A DNA stretch of 64,000 nucleotides. It comes from Actinophytocola gossypii (GTDB lineage: Bacteria > Actinomycetota > Actinomycetes > Mycobacteriales > Pseudonocardiaceae). Within the stretch, counting starts at the first letter, position 1; each line of letters starts with the position of its first letter. The position numbers were made by a program, and so were the translations under genes. Positions 35,767 to 45,315 of the stretch are shown piece after piece. The notes below the pieces were generated by a model. The model saw nothing but the letters and a program-made list of their open reading frames with translations, had not been told where the DNA came from and searched no databases. The stretch spans positions 310,001-374,000 of the forward strand of contig NZ_JAFFZE010000010.1 in the NCBI RefSeq assembly GCF_025165815.1, read 5' to 3'.

Positions 35767-36386
35767 CGCTCGGCCAGCGCGAGCGCGCCACCGAGGCCGA
35801 TCATCGTCAGGCCGCTCCCGATCCGCTCCCGCACCTGCCAGCGCGGGTGCGCCGCGACCAGCCGGGACAGCGCGCCGGCGAAGAACGCGACCAGCAGGTC
35901 CACCGCCATGGCCATGGCCACCACGATCAGCCCGAGGACCACGAACACCACCGCCGCCGGCACCTCGCCCCGGTGCACGAAGTGCGGCAGGAACGCCAGG
36001 AAGAACAGTGCCGTCTTCGGGTTCAGCGCCTCCACGACGACGCCCTGGCGCAGCGCGCTCCGCCTCGGCCGCGCGGCCGGGACCGCCACCTCGCCCGCGT
36101 TCCGGTCGAGCAGCGCCCGCACCCCCAGGTACACCAGGTACGCCGCGCCGGCGAGCTTCACCACGGTGAACGCGGTCGCCGACGTGGCGAGGACCGCGGA
36201 CAGCCCGAGCGCCGCCGCCAGCACGTGCAGCGAGGCGCCGATGCCGTTGCCGACCACCGAGCGCACGCCGTCCGCGCGGCCGCCGCGCAGGCTGCGGGCG
36301 AGCACGTACAGCACGCCGGGGCCGGGCAGGATCGCGAACAGGGCCGACGCTCCGAGGAACACCAGCCACTCGGCGGACGTGGGCAT
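35763..36386 (-). CDS. LysE/RhtB family amino-acid exporter
   Basis: This 207-residue protein has about six membrane segments and the family opening LFAILPGPGVLYVLARSLRG, then GNGIGASLHVLAAALGLSAV and GAAYLVYLGVRALL. It probably exports an amino acid or derivative by proton exchange. It starts one base after the DUF3710 stop and so joins the dut-DUF3710 transcript; mycobacteria lack it at this position. Confidence 0.9.
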   Translation of the reverse strand: MPTSAEWLVFLGASALFAILPGPGVLYVLARSLRGGRADGVRSVVGNGIGASLHVLAAALGLSAVLATSATAFTVVKLAGAAYLVYLGVRALLDRNAGEVAVPAARPRRSALRQGVVVEALNPKTALFFLAFLPHFVHRGEVPAAVVFVVLGLIVVAMAMAVDLLVAFFAGALSRLVAAHPRWQVRERIGSGLTMIGLGGALALAER

Positions 36387-36387
36387 G

Positions 36388-37143
36388 TCAGCCCTGCGCT
36401 GCCCGCGCCTGCTCGTTGGCCAGCGCCTGTGCCCTGGCCCTGGCCTGCGCCTGGACGTAGGCCAGCACCGGCGGCGGCAGCGTCAGCGGGAGCGGCATGC
36501 CGACCGGCATCGGGGTGGTGCCGCGCACCACGACGGTGCCGCGCATCAGCTCGTACAGCGCGGCGGCGGCGTTGTCGACCCGGTCGGGCGCCGAGCAGAC
36601 CGCGGCGCGCAGCAGCCACCGGGGGCCGTCCACGCCCACGAACCGCCACACCTCGCCGGGGTAGGTGGCGAGCAGCTCCTGGCCCCACGCGCCGGCGGTG
36701 CTCTGCACCTTCGTGCCCTTGGCGCGCATGTTGTCGGCCAGCTCGCCGCACCACTCCTCGCGCCACAGCTCACCGGAGCGCGGCGCCGCGTAGGCGCTGA
36801 GGGTGACCAGGCACAGCTCGGTGGCGAAGTTGAGCTCGCTGGCGACCGCGCCGTCCTGGCTCATCTTCGCCGCGAACCGGGAGCCGCGGACCGGCTCGAG
36901 CCCGTTGCCCGGGGTCAGCCGGAACCCGACGCACGGCGTCACCGGCAGCCGGACCGCCCCGAAGTCGAGGCGCGGCACGCCGTCCGCCGGCGCGTCCTCG
37001 GTGTCGTACGGGCCGGCGTCGTCGAACAGGTCGCCGCCGACCTCGCCACCGAGCTCGCCGTACTCGGCGTCACCGTCGTAGTCGTCCGCGAACCCGGGCT
37101 CCTCGTCGTCGAGGTCCCGCTTCCGCCGTCCGAACAGTCCCAC
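36388..37143 (-). CDS. DUF3710 family protein
   Basis: This is a 251-residue cytoplasmic protein starting MGLFGRRKRDLDDEEPGF with a basic then acidic tail, followed by a conserved domain (RLPVTPCVGFRLTPGNGLEP, GPRWLLRAAVCSAPDRVDNA). The function is unknown; it is a constant neighbour of dut in actinobacteria and begins six bases after dut. The C-terminal 30 residues are Ala/Gln/Arg-rich and helical. Confidence 0.88.
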   Translation of the reverse strand: MGLFGRRKRDLDDEEPGFADDYDGDAEYGELGGEVGGDLFDDAGPYDTEDAPADGVPRLDFGAVRLPVTPCVGFRLTPGNGLEPVRGSRFAAKMSQDGAVASELNFATELCLVTLSAYAAPRSGELWREEWCGELADNMRAKGTKVQSTAGAWGQELLATYPGEVWRFVGVDGPRWLLRAAVCSAPDRVDNAAAALYELMRGTVVVRGTTPMPVGMPLPLTLPPPVLAYVQAQARARAQALANEQARAAQG

Positions 37144-37149
37144 GTGCGT

Positions 37150-37626
37150 CTACTCCTCCGTGGCCCTGGACCCGCTCAGCACCGAGTGTCCACCGGTCGA
37201 CCCGTACCCTCCGGAGCCCCGCGGCGAGTCGGCCAGCGCCGCCACCTCGCGGAACACCGCGTGTTCCACCCGCTGCACCACCAGCTGCGCGATCCGGTCG
37301 CCCCGGCGCAGCTCGACGGGCTCCCGGAGGTCGTGGTTGACCAGGCAGACCCGGATCTCGCCACGGTACCCGGAGTCGATGGTGCCCGGCGTGTTCACCA
37401 CGCTCAGCCCCACCCGGGCGGCGAGGCCGGACCTGGGATGGACGAACGCCGCGTACCCGTCGGGCAGGGCGATCGCGACACCGGTGCCGACCGTCGACCG
37501 TTCCCCCGGCGCGATCGTCACGTCCGAGGTGGTCACCAGGTCGGCGCCCGCGTCGCCCGGCCGGGCGTACGACGGCAGGGGAACACCCGGATCGATCCGG
37601 GTCAGCAGGACCTCCACGTCGGACAC
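37150..37626 (-). CDS. dut: Deoxyuridine 5'-triphosphate nucleotidohydrolase
   Basis: This 158-residue trimeric dUTPase hydrolyses dUTP to dUMP and pyrophosphate, keeping uracil out of DNA. The five motifs are visible: GDAGADL (I), HPRSGLA (II), [11 protein letters not shown] (III), RGDRIAQLV (IV) and [12 protein letters not shown] (V). GTG 37626 gives the usual length and has a -10 box 8 bases upstream, so the mRNA is probably leaderless. DUF3710 and LysE follow. Confidence 0.96.
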   Translation of the reverse strand: MSDVEVLLTRIDPGVPLPSYARPGDAGADLVTTSDVTIAPGERSTVGTGVAIALPDGYAAFVHPRSGLAARVGLSVVNTPGTIDSGYRGEIRVCLVNHDLREPVELRRGDRIAQLVVQRVEHAVFREVAALADSPRGSGGYGSTGGHSVLSGSRATEE

Positions 37627-37634
37627 GAGCGGCG

Positions 37635-37644
37635 AGACTACCCT
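37635..37644. promoter_or_regulatory. Overlapping divergent -10 boxes of dut and DUF3093
   Basis: On the minus strand TAGTCT (bases 37640-37635) lies 8 bases before the dut GTG; on the plus strand TACCCT (37639-37644) lies 6 bases before the DUF3093 GTG. The boxes share two bases in a 24-bp gap, so RNA polymerase cannot open both at once. Confidence 0.6.
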
Positions 37645-37650
37645 GGGGGT

Positions 37651-38148
37651 GTGAGCGACACGTCTTCCGGTGCGCGCGCCGAGCACGAGAACGCTACCGA
37701 GCGGACGTCCGCGCGGTACTCCGAACGGCTGTACGTCACGTGGTACTGGTGGCTGCTGCCGTTGCTCGCGGCCGGGCTGCTGGCCGCGGAGGTCCACCTT
37801 GGCTACCCGGGAGTGCGGGCGTGGCTGCCCTACGTCGTCCTGCTGCCGCTGACCGCGCTGCTGGTGCACCGCGCCGGCCGGACGAAGGTCGAGGTGCGCG
37901 ACGGCGAGCTGTGGGTCGGCGGCGCGCACCTGCCGCTGGAGTTCGTCGGCGAGGTCCAGGTGGTGGCCGCGAAGGACAAGCGGAAGGTGCTCGGCCCGCA
38001 CCTGGACCCCGCCGCGCACGTGCTGCACCGGGGCTGGGTCGGTCCGCTCGTCCGGTTGCGGCAGACCGACCCCGAGGACCCGACCCCCTACTGGGTGTTC
38101 AGCACGCGGCACCCGGACCGGTTGGCCGAGGTGCTGCGCGCGGGTTGA
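37651..38148 (+). CDS. DUF3093 membrane protein
   Basis: This is a 165-residue conserved actinobacterial protein with two adjacent membrane segments ([20 protein letters not shown] and [16 protein letters not shown]) and a C-terminal cytoplasmic domain ([20 protein letters not shown]). GTG 37651 has a -10 box 6 bases upstream. The function is unknown; it always accompanies dut and DUF4193. Confidence 0.88.
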   Translation: MSDTSSGARAEHENATERTSARYSERLYVTWYWWLLPLLAAGLLAAEVHLGYPGVRAWLPYVVLLPLTALLVHRAGRTKVEVRDGELWVGGAHLPLEFVGEVQVVAAKDKRKVLGPHLDPAAHVLHRGWVGPLVRLRQTDPEDPTPYWVFSTRHPDRLAEVLRAG

Positions 38149-38170
38149 GCCGTGTGCTCGCGCCGGCCGG

Positions 38171-38479
38171 TCAGGCGCAGTCGCGGCAGATGTACTGGCC
38201 CTTGCTCTCCTCGGCCAGCCTGCTGCGGTGATGCACCAGGAAGCACTTGGAGCAGGTGAACTCGTCGGCCTGCTTCGGCACGACGCGAACGGTCAGGTCC
38301 TCGCCGGACAGGCCGGACAGGTCGGCGCCGGGCAGCTCGAAGCTCTCCGCGGTCTCCGACTCGTCGACGTCGACGACGCCGGACTGGTTCTCGTTGCGAC
38401 GCGCCTTCAGCTCCTCGAGCGAGTCCTCCGCGAGGTCGTCCGCCTCGTTTCGGCGTGGCGCATCGTAGTCGGTGGCCAT
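38171..38479 (-). CDS. DUF4193 zinc-ribbon-like protein
   Basis: This is a 102-residue acidic protein ending in a CxxC...CxxC zinc ribbon ([21 protein letters not shown]). The acidic N-terminal half resembles RNA-polymerase-binding or anti-sigma-like small proteins, but the role is not established. It is conserved across actinobacteria in the dut-cei interval. Confidence 0.9.
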   Translation of the reverse strand: MATDYDAPRRNEADDLAEDSLEELKARRNENQSGVVDVDESETAESFELPGADLSGLSGEDLTVRVVPKQADEFTCSKCFLVHHRSRLAEESKGQYICRDCA

Positions 38480-38817
38480 TGGTCTAGCACCCCCACTTCA
38501 GGATGTGTTCGTGCCGCTGGACAACGTCCCAGCGGCCCAGTTTGTGCCCGCCATCTCACGTGACGCAGGTCTCGTGCTTCGGAATCGATTCGCTCGAACC
38601 CTCGACGACCGGAGCGCGGGGAGGGTAGCCCATCGGCGAGCGCGCATCCAGCACTTCACCCGATCGGGTGTGTCCGCGCCACGGATGACTCAATCTCGAC
38701 ACGATGCGCCAACAGGACGCGCCCCGACCCGCCGACCGGCCCGCGAGCGCCTAGGCTGATCAGCAACGAACGAACTGGGTGCGGCGGGTCCTTGGGGGAC
38801 CGGAGGAGGCGGAGCGC
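38480..38817. other. Divergent intergenic region before cei
   Basis: These 338 bases between DUF4193 (minus) and cei (plus) hold no supported gene. A TAGGCT candidate -10 box lies at 38752-38757 and a GGAGGAGG ribosome-binding site just before the cei start. No repeats or strong dyads were seen. Confidence 0.5.
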
Positions 38818-39519
38818 GTGGCGTCCCGGAACGTGTGGCCGAACAACGGTCCGCAGCGCTATCGGAAGCGGCGCCCGCTGCCCGCGCTCATCCTGATCCT
38901 GGTGCTCGGCGTCACGGCCACGGTGGTGTGGATCAACGTGATGACCGACGCGGCCGAGAACGCGGGCGCGACCAGGTGCGAGCCGCCCGCGCCGCGCAAG
39001 GGCACCGAGAAGCCCACCACGCCGCCGACCACGCTCGGTCAGCAGCTGGAGTTCGCGTCACTCGACCGCACCGTGCCGGCACCACCCGGTCAGGTCCTGG
39101 TCAAGGTGAGCAACGCGAGTTCGCAGCGGGGTGCCGCCGGCATCGTCACCGCCCGCCTGCGCGAGCTCGGCTTCGCCAAGGTCGCCGACCCGGGGAACGA
39201 CCCGCTGTACGGCGACACGATGGAGTGCCGGGGCCAGATCCGTTTCGGCCCGCAGGGCACGTCCTCGGCCCGCACGCTGAGCCTGCTCGACCCGTGCGTC
39301 GAGCTGATCCGCGACGAGCGCAAGGACGCCACCGTCGACCTGGTCATCGGCGCCGACTTCGACGCCCTCACCCCGAACTCGCAGGCCCGCACCGCGCTGG
39401 AACAGCTGACCCAGTGGGCCGAGGAGCACCCGGAGACCAAGGGCGGCCTGCAGGCCAACGGCCCCCAGCCGGACCTCGACCCCGAACTGCTCGCCGGCGC
39501 CCGCAGCACCCGCTGCTAG
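38818..39519 (+). CDS. cei: Envelope integrity protein Cei (LytR C-terminal domain)
   Basis: This 233-residue membrane-anchored protein has one N-terminal transmembrane segment (residues about 20-40, PALILILVLGVTATVVWINV) followed by an extracytoplasmic LytR C-terminal domain (QVLVKVSNASSQRGAAGIVT, then FGPQGTSSARTLSLLDPC). It matches the mycobacterial Cei protein between DUF4193 and suhB, which is linked to cell-envelope integrity. GTG 38818 follows GGAGGAGGCGGA. It lacks the LytR-CpsA-Psr catalytic domain. Confidence 0.88.
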   Translation: MASRNVWPNNGPQRYRKRRPLPALILILVLGVTATVVWINVMTDAAENAGATRCEPPAPRKGTEKPTTPPTTLGQQLEFASLDRTVPAPPGQVLVKVSNASSQRGAAGIVTARLRELGFAKVADPGNDPLYGDTMECRGQIRFGPQGTSSARTLSLLDPCVELIRDERKDATVDLVIGADFDALTPNSQARTALEQLTQWAEEHPETKGGLQANGPQPDLDPELLAGARSTRC

Positions 39520-40319
39520 AGGTCCAGGTACCCGGTCTCCGCCAGCGCGGCCCACAGGTCGTCGGCGATCCCGGGCGCGGCCACGAACGTCAGCCCGTCG
39601 GTGTCGTCGTCGGACTCCGGCAACCGGACCACCGCGCCCGCCTCGGCCGCGATCAGCGCCCCGCCCGCCCAGTCCCAGCGGTTCAGGCCGTGCTCGAAGT
39701 ACCCGTCGAGCCAGCCGGCCGCGACCGCGCACAGGTCGAGCGAGGCCGCGCCGGCCCGGCGGATGTCCCGCACCCGGCTCAGCAGTCCCGGCACCCCGGC
39801 CGCCTGCCGGACCCGCCGCTCCGGCCGGTAGGCGAAGCCCGTGCCGACCAGCGACAGCTCCAGCCTCGTCGACGCCGACACCCGCAGTGGGCGCCCGTCG
39901 AGGAACGCGCCGCCACCCCGCGCGGCCGTCCACCGGCGGCCGGACACCGGCTCCACGACGGCCGCGGCCACCGACTCACCGCCGACCTGCGCGGCCAGCG
40001 ACACCGCGTACCAGGGGTAGCCGTACAGGTAGTTCACCGTGCCGTCGATCGGGTCGACGACCCAGGACACGCCGTCGTGGGGCGTGGGGGTCGAGCCGCC
40101 CGCCTCCTCCCCCAGCACCGGCTCGCCTGGCCGCAGCTCGGCCAGCCGCTCCCGGACCAGCCGCTCCACCGCGAGGTCCGCCGCTGTCACCACGTCGGTC
40201 TCGCTGGACTTCGTTCCGACGTCCCGGATCGCGTCCTCCCGGGCGGTCCTGGCCAGCTCGGCTGCCGCCGACGCGACCGACACCGCGATCTCGAGAAGGT
40301 CACCCTCTTCAACACCCAC
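39516..40319 (-). CDS. suhB: Inositol monophosphatase family protein
   Basis: This 267-residue magnesium phosphatase has the family motifs GEEAGG, WVVDPIDGTVNYLYGYPW (metal-binding Asp pair) and WDWAGGALIAAEAGAVV. It hydrolyses inositol monophosphate or related sugar phosphates; actinobacteria need inositol for phosphatidylinositol and mycothiol. GTG 40319 is one of two closely spaced in-frame starts. Its end overlaps the convergent cei gene by four bases. Orthology to mycobacterial suhB rests on gene order. Confidence 0.92.
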   Translation of the reverse strand: MGVEEGDLLEIAVSVASAAAELARTAREDAIRDVGTKSSETDVVTAADLAVERLVRERLAELRPGEPVLGEEAGGSTPTPHDGVSWVVDPIDGTVNYLYGYPWYAVSLAAQVGGESVAAAVVEPVSGRRWTAARGGGAFLDGRPLRVSASTRLELSLVGTGFAYRPERRVRQAAGVPGLLSRVRDIRRAGAASLDLCAVAAGWLDGYFEHGLNRWDWAGGALIAAEAGAVVRLPESDDDTDGLTFVAAPGIADDLWAALAETGYLDL

Positions 40320-40387
40320 GGGACCTATCGGACCACATCCGGCTAATCTCCGTGGGAAGGTGAACTGAATCGAGTACGAAGGGATCC

Positions 40388-41155
40388 GTGGGGATGGGTG
40401 CAACCCTCGGCTTCGGCGTGGACATCGGCGGCTCTGGCATCAAGGGAGGCATGGTCGACCTCGACGCGGGGAAGCTGCACGGCGAGCGCATCCGGGTCCC
40501 GACGCCCGACCCGTCCAAGCCGGACGCGGTGGCGGACGTGGTCCGGCAGATCGTCGACGAGTTCGGCTGGACCGGCAAGCTGGGCATCACCCTGCCCGCG
40601 GTCATCAAGCGCGGCATCGCGCACACCGCGGCCAACATCGACAAGACCTGGCTCGGCACCGACGCCGCCGCGCTGTTCGCCGAGCGGCTCAACCTCGATC
40701 CGAGCGAGGTGGTCGTGCTCAACGACGCCGACGCCGCCGGCATCGCCGAGATCTCCTACGGCTGGCCGGACGACCGGGAGGGCGTGGTGGTGCTGCTGAC
40801 GTTCGGTACCGGCATCGGCAGCGCGCTGTTCCGCGACGGCAAGCTCGTTCCCAACACCGAGTTCGGCCACCTCGAGGTCGACGGCCACGACGCGGAGACC
40901 CGCGCGGCTGCCTCGGTCAAGGAGGAGAACGACCTGTCCTGGGCCGAGTGGGCCAAGCGGGTCACTCGCTACGTGCGCAGTCTCGAGGACCTCATCTGGC
41001 CGGACCTGATCATCGCCGGCGGCGGGGTCAGCAAGAAGGCCGACAAGTGGCTGCCGCTGCTGGACGTGCGGACCAGGGTCGTCGCGGCCGAGCTGCGCAA
41101 CGACGCGGGAATCGTGGGGGCCGCCGTGGCCGCCCGGCAGGGCCATCACGGCTGA
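40388..41155 (+). CDS. ppgK: Polyphosphate glucokinase
   Basis: This is a 255-residue ROK-type glucokinase. Actinobacterial members phosphorylate glucose with polyphosphate or ATP. Motifs: [18 protein letters not shown] (phosphate 1), [33 protein letters not shown] (catalytic Asp) and [16 protein letters not shown]. It is the usual gene before sigA. The start is GTG 40388 or the ATG two codons later. Confidence 0.95.
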   Translation: MGMGATLGFGVDIGGSGIKGGMVDLDAGKLHGERIRVPTPDPSKPDAVADVVRQIVDEFGWTGKLGITLPAVIKRGIAHTAANIDKTWLGTDAAALFAERLNLDPSEVVVLNDADAAGIAEISYGWPDDREGVVVLLTFGTGIGSALFRDGKLVPNTEFGHLEVDGHDAETRAAASVKEENDLSWAEWAKRVTRYVRSLEDLIWPDLIIAGGGVSKKADKWLPLLDVRTRVVAAELRNDAGIVGAAVAARQGHHG

Positions 41156-41219
41156 CACGTTCGCCGACGTCAGGGTGGATCTTCGCCCCGGGTGCGCACC
41201 TGGGGAGGAGTATCGTCGT

Positions 41220-41225
41220 TACAAT
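41220..41225 (+). promoter_or_regulatory. Candidate -10 box TACAAT of sigA
   Basis: TACAAT lies in the 177-bp gap before sigA, about 108 bases upstream of its start. No convincing -35 is visible, so sigA may also be read from ppgK. Confidence 0.4.
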
Positions 41226-41332
41226 GGAACAGTGCCCGCGGCTCACAGCGGCCCGGGACTTCCCCGCAATCCGGTTGACCAGGGCTTCGTTCCTTGGTTT
41301 CCGTGATCGACCGCAGCAGCGAAAGGGCGTAC

Positions 41333-42703
41333 GTGGCAGCCGCACGAACCGCAACCCGACGCTCCACCGCCTCGGCGAGCGCCGCCAAGTCGGCGGAAGC
41401 GCAGCCGGACACCGAACCGACTGAGAAGCCTGCCTTGAAGACCGCGAAGAAGCCGGCCGCGAAGACCACCACGCGGGCACCCCGCAAGCCCGCGGCCGGC
41501 GCGAAGAAGCCCGCCAGGAAGACCGCGGACAAGTCGAAGGCCGCCGAGGCCAACAAGAAGGCCGACGGCGCGGCCGCCGAGGACGGCGAGGAGCCGGACC
41601 TCGAGTCCCCCAACCTCTCGGACCTGGAGGACGTGGAGGTCGACCTCGTCGACGACACGGTCGCCGAGGAGGAGCCGGCGGAGGAGAAGCCGACCAAGGA
41701 AACCAAGGACGGCGACTTCGTCTGGGACGAGGAGGAGTCCGAGGCGCTGCGCCAGGCGCGCAAGGACGCCGAGCTGACCGCGTCCGCCGACTCGGTCCGG
41801 GCCTACCTCAAGCAGATCGGCAAGGTGGCGCTGCTCAACGCCGAGGAGGAGGTCGAGCTCGCCAAGCGGATCGAGGCCGGCCTGTACGCGGCGGAGCGGG
41901 TGCGCAAGGCCGAGGAGGAGTCCTCGGAGAAGCTGCTCCCGCAGATGCGCCGCGACCTGCGCTGGATCGTGCGCGACGGTGAGCGGGCCAAGAACCACCT
42001 GCTGGAGGCGAACCTGCGCCTCGTGGTGTCGCTGGCCAAGCGCTACACCGGCCGCGGCATGGCGTTCCTGGACCTCATCCAGGAGGGCAACCTGGGTCTG
42101 ATCCGTGCGGTCGAGAAGTTCGACTACACCAAGGGCTACAAGTTCTCCACCTACGCGACCTGGTGGATCCGGCAGGCGATCACCCGCGCGATGGCCGACC
42201 AGGCCCGCACCATCCGTATTCCGGTGCACATGGTCGAGGTCATCAACAAGCTGGGCCGCATCCAGCGCGAGCTGCTCCAGGACCTGGGCCGTGAGCCCAC
42301 GCCGGAGGAGCTGGCGAAGGAAATGGACATCACGCCGGAGAAGGTGCTGGAGATCCAGCAGTACGCGCGTGAGCCCATCTCGCTGGACCAGACCATCGGC
42401 GACGAGGGCGACAGCCAGCTCGGCGACTTCATCGAGGACTCCGAGGCCGTCGTCGCGGTCGACGCGGTCAGCTTCACGCTGCTGCAGGACCAGCTCCAGT
42501 CGGTGCTGGCCACGCTGTCCGAGCGCGAGGCGGGCGTGGTGCGGCTGCGCTTCGGCCTCACCGACGGCCAGCCCCGCACGCTCGACGAGATCGGCCAGGT
42601 CTACGGCGTCACCCGCGAGCGGATCCGCCAGATCGAGTCGAAGACCATGTCGAAGCTGCGGCACCCGTCGCGCTCGCAGGTTCTGCGCGACTACCTCGAG
42701 TGA
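41333..42703 (+). CDS. sigA: Principal RNA polymerase sigma factor (SigA/HrdB)
   Basis: This is the 456-residue housekeeping sigma-70 factor. Residues 1-70 are a Lys/Ala-rich N-terminal extension and 80-135 an acidic stretch, as in HrdB. Region 1.2 begins [20 protein letters not shown]; region 2 contains [20 protein letters not shown] and [17 protein letters not shown]; region 4 ends with [23 protein letters not shown] 41333 follows GAAAGGG and matches the VAAxxxT style N-terminus of orthologues. A 12-bp hairpin follows the gene. Confidence 0.98.
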   Translation: MAAARTATRRSTASASAAKSAEAQPDTEPTEKPALKTAKKPAAKTTTRAPRKPAAGAKKPARKTADKSKAAEANKKADGAAAEDGEEPDLESPNLSDLEDVEVDLVDDTVAEEEPAEEKPTKETKDGDFVWDEEESEALRQARKDAELTASADSVRAYLKQIGKVALLNAEEEVELAKRIEAGLYAAERVRKAEEESSEKLLPQMRRDLRWIVRDGERAKNHLLEANLRLVVSLAKRYTGRGMAFLDLIQEGNLGLIRAVEKFDYTKGYKFSTYATWWIRQAITRAMADQARTIRIPVHMVEVINKLGRIQRELLQDLGREPTPEELAKEMDITPEKVLEIQQYAREPISLDQTIGDEGDSQLGDFIEDSEAVVAVDAVSFTLLQDQLQSVLATLSEREAGVVRLRFGLTDGQPRTLDEIGQVYGVTRERIRQIESKTMSKLRHPSRSQVLRDYLE

Positions 42704-42729
42704 GCCGAGACTCCACGTGCTCCACGTGC

Positions 42730-42764
42730 GAACGCCCGCCAGCCGTCCCGGTTGGCGGGCGTTC
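42730..42764. terminator. Hairpin between sigA and the EamA gene
   Basis: GAACGCCCGCCA (42730-42741) pairs exactly with TGGCGGGCGTTC (42753-42764) across an 11-base loop, between convergent stops at 42703 and 42768. It is a bidirectional terminator. Confidence 0.85.
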
Positions 42765-42767
42765 CGC

Positions 42768-43634
42768 TCACAGGGGCTCCGGGCGGGCCGGCTCGCGGGA
42801 GCGCAGGGTCAGCCCGACCACGACGGCGAGGATCCCGGCGGCCTCCGGCAGCGTCGGCACCTGACGCAGCACGACCAGCCCGACCACGGTCGCCGTCACC
42901 GGCAGCAGCGCCAGCAGCAACGCGAACGACGCCTGCCCCAGCCGCCGCAGCACCACCTGGTCCAGCACGTAGGGCACTACGGTCGACAGCACGCCGACAC
43001 CGACGCCCAGCAGCAACAGCCGTGGCGAGGACCACACCGGCCCGGTGCCGAACGCCAGCGGCACCATCAGCACGGTCGCCGCCGCGAACCCGACCGCCAG
43101 ACCGTCCACGCCGAGCCCCACGTCCGCGACCCGCTTGCCGAGCACGATGTAGCCCGCCCAGAGCACGGCCGCCGCGAGCGCGAACAGCACCCCCAGCGTG
43201 CTCCCCGACCACTGCACGTCCGCGATCAGCACCACTCCGCACAGCACGAGCAGCAGCGCCGCCACGTCCCGCCTGGTCCGCGAGCCGAACGCGGCCACCA
43301 GCACCGGGCCGACGAACTCCAGCGCCACCGCCGTGCCGAGCGGGAGCCGGGCGATCGCCTCGTAGAAGGCCACGTTCATGCCCGCGGTGACCACGCCGAA
43401 CACCGCGGCCAGCCAGAACACCCGGCCGCGCCAGGCCGCCCGCCCCGGCCGGCGCCAGGCCAGCAGCACCAGCGCCGCGCCGAGCTGGCGCAGCCACGCC
43501 ACGGACGCCGGGTCGATCTCGGCGAACAGCCACACGGCCGCGGCGGCGCCGAGGTACATGGACAGGCCGCCGGTGACGAACAGTAGCGGCGCGGGGACCT
43601 GACGGGCCCGGAGTAGCCGACCGACCGCACTCAT
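42768..43634 (-). CDS. EamA/DMT family transporter, RhtA-like
   Basis: This 288-residue protein has about ten membrane segments made of two EamA repeats. LPLGTAVALEFVGPVLVAAF and VLSTVVPYVLDQVVLRRLGQ match the RhtA (threonine/homoserine exporter) group. It probably exports an amino acid or other small metabolite. It is convergent with sigA and divergent from the small zinc protein at 43831. Confidence 0.9.
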   Translation of the reverse strand: MSAVGRLLRARQVPAPLLFVTGGLSMYLGAAAAVWLFAEIDPASVAWLRQLGAALVLLAWRRPGRAAWRGRVFWLAAVFGVVTAGMNVAFYEAIARLPLGTAVALEFVGPVLVAAFGSRTRRDVAALLLVLCGVVLIADVQWSGSTLGVLFALAAAVLWAGYIVLGKRVADVGLGVDGLAVGFAAATVLMVPLAFGTGPVWSSPRLLLLGVGVGVLSTVVPYVLDQVVLRRLGQASFALLLALLPVTATVVGLVVLRQVPTLPEAAGILAVVVGLTLRSREPARPEPL

Positions 43635-43830
43635 GCCACCGATCCTGCATCGCGGGACGACCGGTACGACAACTGGGTTAAATCTCTCGTCGAGTGATCT
43701 CTCATCGCATCGGGGAACACTGACGGGAGCTCAAACGTCTGGAAGAGTAGACGGCGCGAGCACCTCTCCGGGTGATCGCGGCCGGAGACGGCATCGGGCC
43801 AACCGGTGCCGGGACGGAGGGAGATCTGAC

Positions 43831-44028
43831 ATGAACACCACACTCGCCCGCCCCGACCTGACCGCTGCCGACCGCTGCGACCGCTGTGGAGCAGCCGCGA
43901 AGGTACGTGCCGTCCTTCCCTCCGGAGGGGAGCTCCTTTTCTGCGGGCACCACGCCCGCAAGCACCAGGACCGCCTGAAGGAGCTCGAGGCGAACATTCA
44001 GCAGGGGCAGGAAGAGCTCACCAGCTGA
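43831..44028 (+). CDS. Small DUF7455-like protein with Cys/His metal motif
   Basis: This 65-residue protein has DRCDRCGAAAKVRAVLPSGG then LLFCGHHARKHQDRL: a C-x2-C...C-x2-H arrangement that probably binds zinc, followed by a short charged helix. ATG 43831 follows GGAGGGAG. It is common near sigA in actinobacteria; the role is unknown. A GGGAAC-N18-GTC sequence at 43713-43739 resembles a sigma-R/H promoter with one mismatch. Confidence 0.85.
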   Translation: MNTTLARPDLTAADRCDRCGAAAKVRAVLPSGGELLFCGHHARKHQDRLKELEANIQQGQEELTS

Positions 44029-44047
44029 GGCGGTCACGAGGCGTTGA

Positions 44048-44080
44048 CGGGCGGGATCCGGACGAACCGGATCCCGCCCG
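44048..44080. terminator. Strong 14-bp terminator hairpin
   Basis: CGGGCGGGATCCGG (44048-44061) and CCGGATCCCGCCCG (44067-44080) pair perfectly around a 5-base loop, 20 bases after the small zinc protein and before the convergent ROK gene. Confidence 0.9.
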
Positions 44081-44111
44081 CTCATACATGACGCTTATCA
44101 CATCGCGGGAA

Positions 44112-45284
44112 TCAGACCGCGTCGAGCACCGGCTCGAAGGCCAGCTCCGCCGCGCCGAGCAGGGTCACGTCGCCACCCAGCGTGGACGCGACGATCCGGA
44201 CGCCGCCCACGGCGCGTGACACCAGGCTCCTGGTGCGCACCTCCGCCGCCACGTCCGCGACCAGCGATCCGGGCAGCGCGGTGAACAGGTCCCCGAGCAC
44301 CACCAGCTCCGGGCCGAGCACGTTCACCACGTTCACCAGGCCCAGCGTGAGCCATTCGGTGAACTCCCCGAGGCGCTCACGCACCCGCTCCGCGTCGGTT
44401 CCCAGCGACCGCAGCTCGGCGACCACCGCGCCGCGGGGGGATCCCTCGCGCAGTCCGAGCGCCCGGCACAGCGCCCGCTCGCCCACCTCGGTCTCCCAGC
44501 ACCCCCGGCTGCCGCAGTAGCACCGCCGCCCGCCGGGGTGGACCGCCATGTGGCCGAGTTCACCGAGGTAGCCGGCGGTGCCGCGCAGCGCCGAGCCGTC
44601 GGAGATCACGCCGCCGCCGACACCCACGTCGGCCGCCACGTACACCGCGTCGGAGCTGCCGCGCGCGGTGCCGCGCAGGTGCTCGGCCAGCGCGCCCAGC
44701 TCGGCGTCGTTGCCGACCACGACCGGCAGGTCGAGCACGGCGGCGAGCCGCTCGCCGAGGGGAACGTCGGTCCAGTGCAGGTTCGGCGCCTCGTGCACCA
44801 GCCCGTCGGAACGGCGGACCACGCCGGGCACCGAGATCCCGGCGGCCACGATGGTCACCCCGAGGTCAGCGGCGAGCACGACGGCCGAGTCGACCACGTG
44901 CGTGATCACCTCGCCCGGCTCGCGGGTGCGCACCCGCAGGTTCCAGCTGTTCCGGCCGAGGATCGCGCCGCCGAGGCCGACCAGCGCGATCGACACCTGC
45001 TCCACCCGGATGTCGACGGCGAGCACCACCGCGGCGTGCGCCTGCGGCAGTACCAGCAGCGACGGCCGGCCGGCGCCGCTGCGCTGCCTCGGCACCCGCT
45101 CCTCGACTACGCCGGACTCGGCGAGCCCGTCCACCAGGGCCTTGATGGTGCTGCGGTTGAGCCCGAGCTCGGTCGCGAGCGCCGCCCTGGTGCACGGGCC
45201 GCCGACGTGCAGCCTGCGGATCAGGACCGTGCGGTTGTGCCGGCGCACCTCGTCGGGCCGGGCGCCCGTTGGTGTGCTGGTCAA
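44112..45284 (-). CDS. ROK family transcriptional repressor (XylR type)
   Basis: This 390-residue protein combines an N-terminal winged helix (CTRAALATELGLNRSTIKAL) with a ROK sugar-kinase-like domain. The ROK zinc motif is GGRRCYCGSRGCWETEVGE and sugar-binding residues lie around GYLGELGHMAVHP. The ligand is probably the sugar carried by the adjacent ABC importer, most likely xylose. TTG 45284 is the start compatible with the HTH. It lies 31 bases after the permease gene as the last gene of the importer operon, and probably binds the 31-bp palindrome at 48752. Confidence 0.92.
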   Translation of the reverse strand: MTSTPTGARPDEVRRHNRTVLIRRLHVGGPCTRAALATELGLNRSTIKALVDGLAESGVVEERVPRQRSGAGRPSLLVLPQAHAAVVLAVDIRVEQVSIALVGLGGAILGRNSWNLRVRTREPGEVITHVVDSAVVLAADLGVTIVAAGISVPGVVRRSDGLVHEAPNLHWTDVPLGERLAAVLDLPVVVGNDAELGALAEHLRGTARGSSDAVYVAADVGVGGGVISDGSALRGTAGYLGELGHMAVHPGGRRCYCGSRGCWETEVGERALCRALGLREGSPRGAVVAELRSLGTDAERVRERLGEFTEWLTLGLVNVVNVLGPELVVLGDLFTALPGSLVADVAAEVRTRSLVSRAVGGVRIVASTLGGDVTLLGAAELAFEPVLDAV

Positions 45285-45315
45285 ACCCCTCGCTCCTGTC
45301 CGATCACCGCCCTGA

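Noticed and set aside
35013-36800. 595-codon plus-strand frame across hydrolase, LysE and DUF3710
   Set aside because: It crosses three recognised genes on two strands and has no domain.
42105-43586. Plus-strand frame running from sigA through the EamA gene
   Set aside because: It overlaps sigA in another frame and lies antisense to a clear ten-segment transporter.
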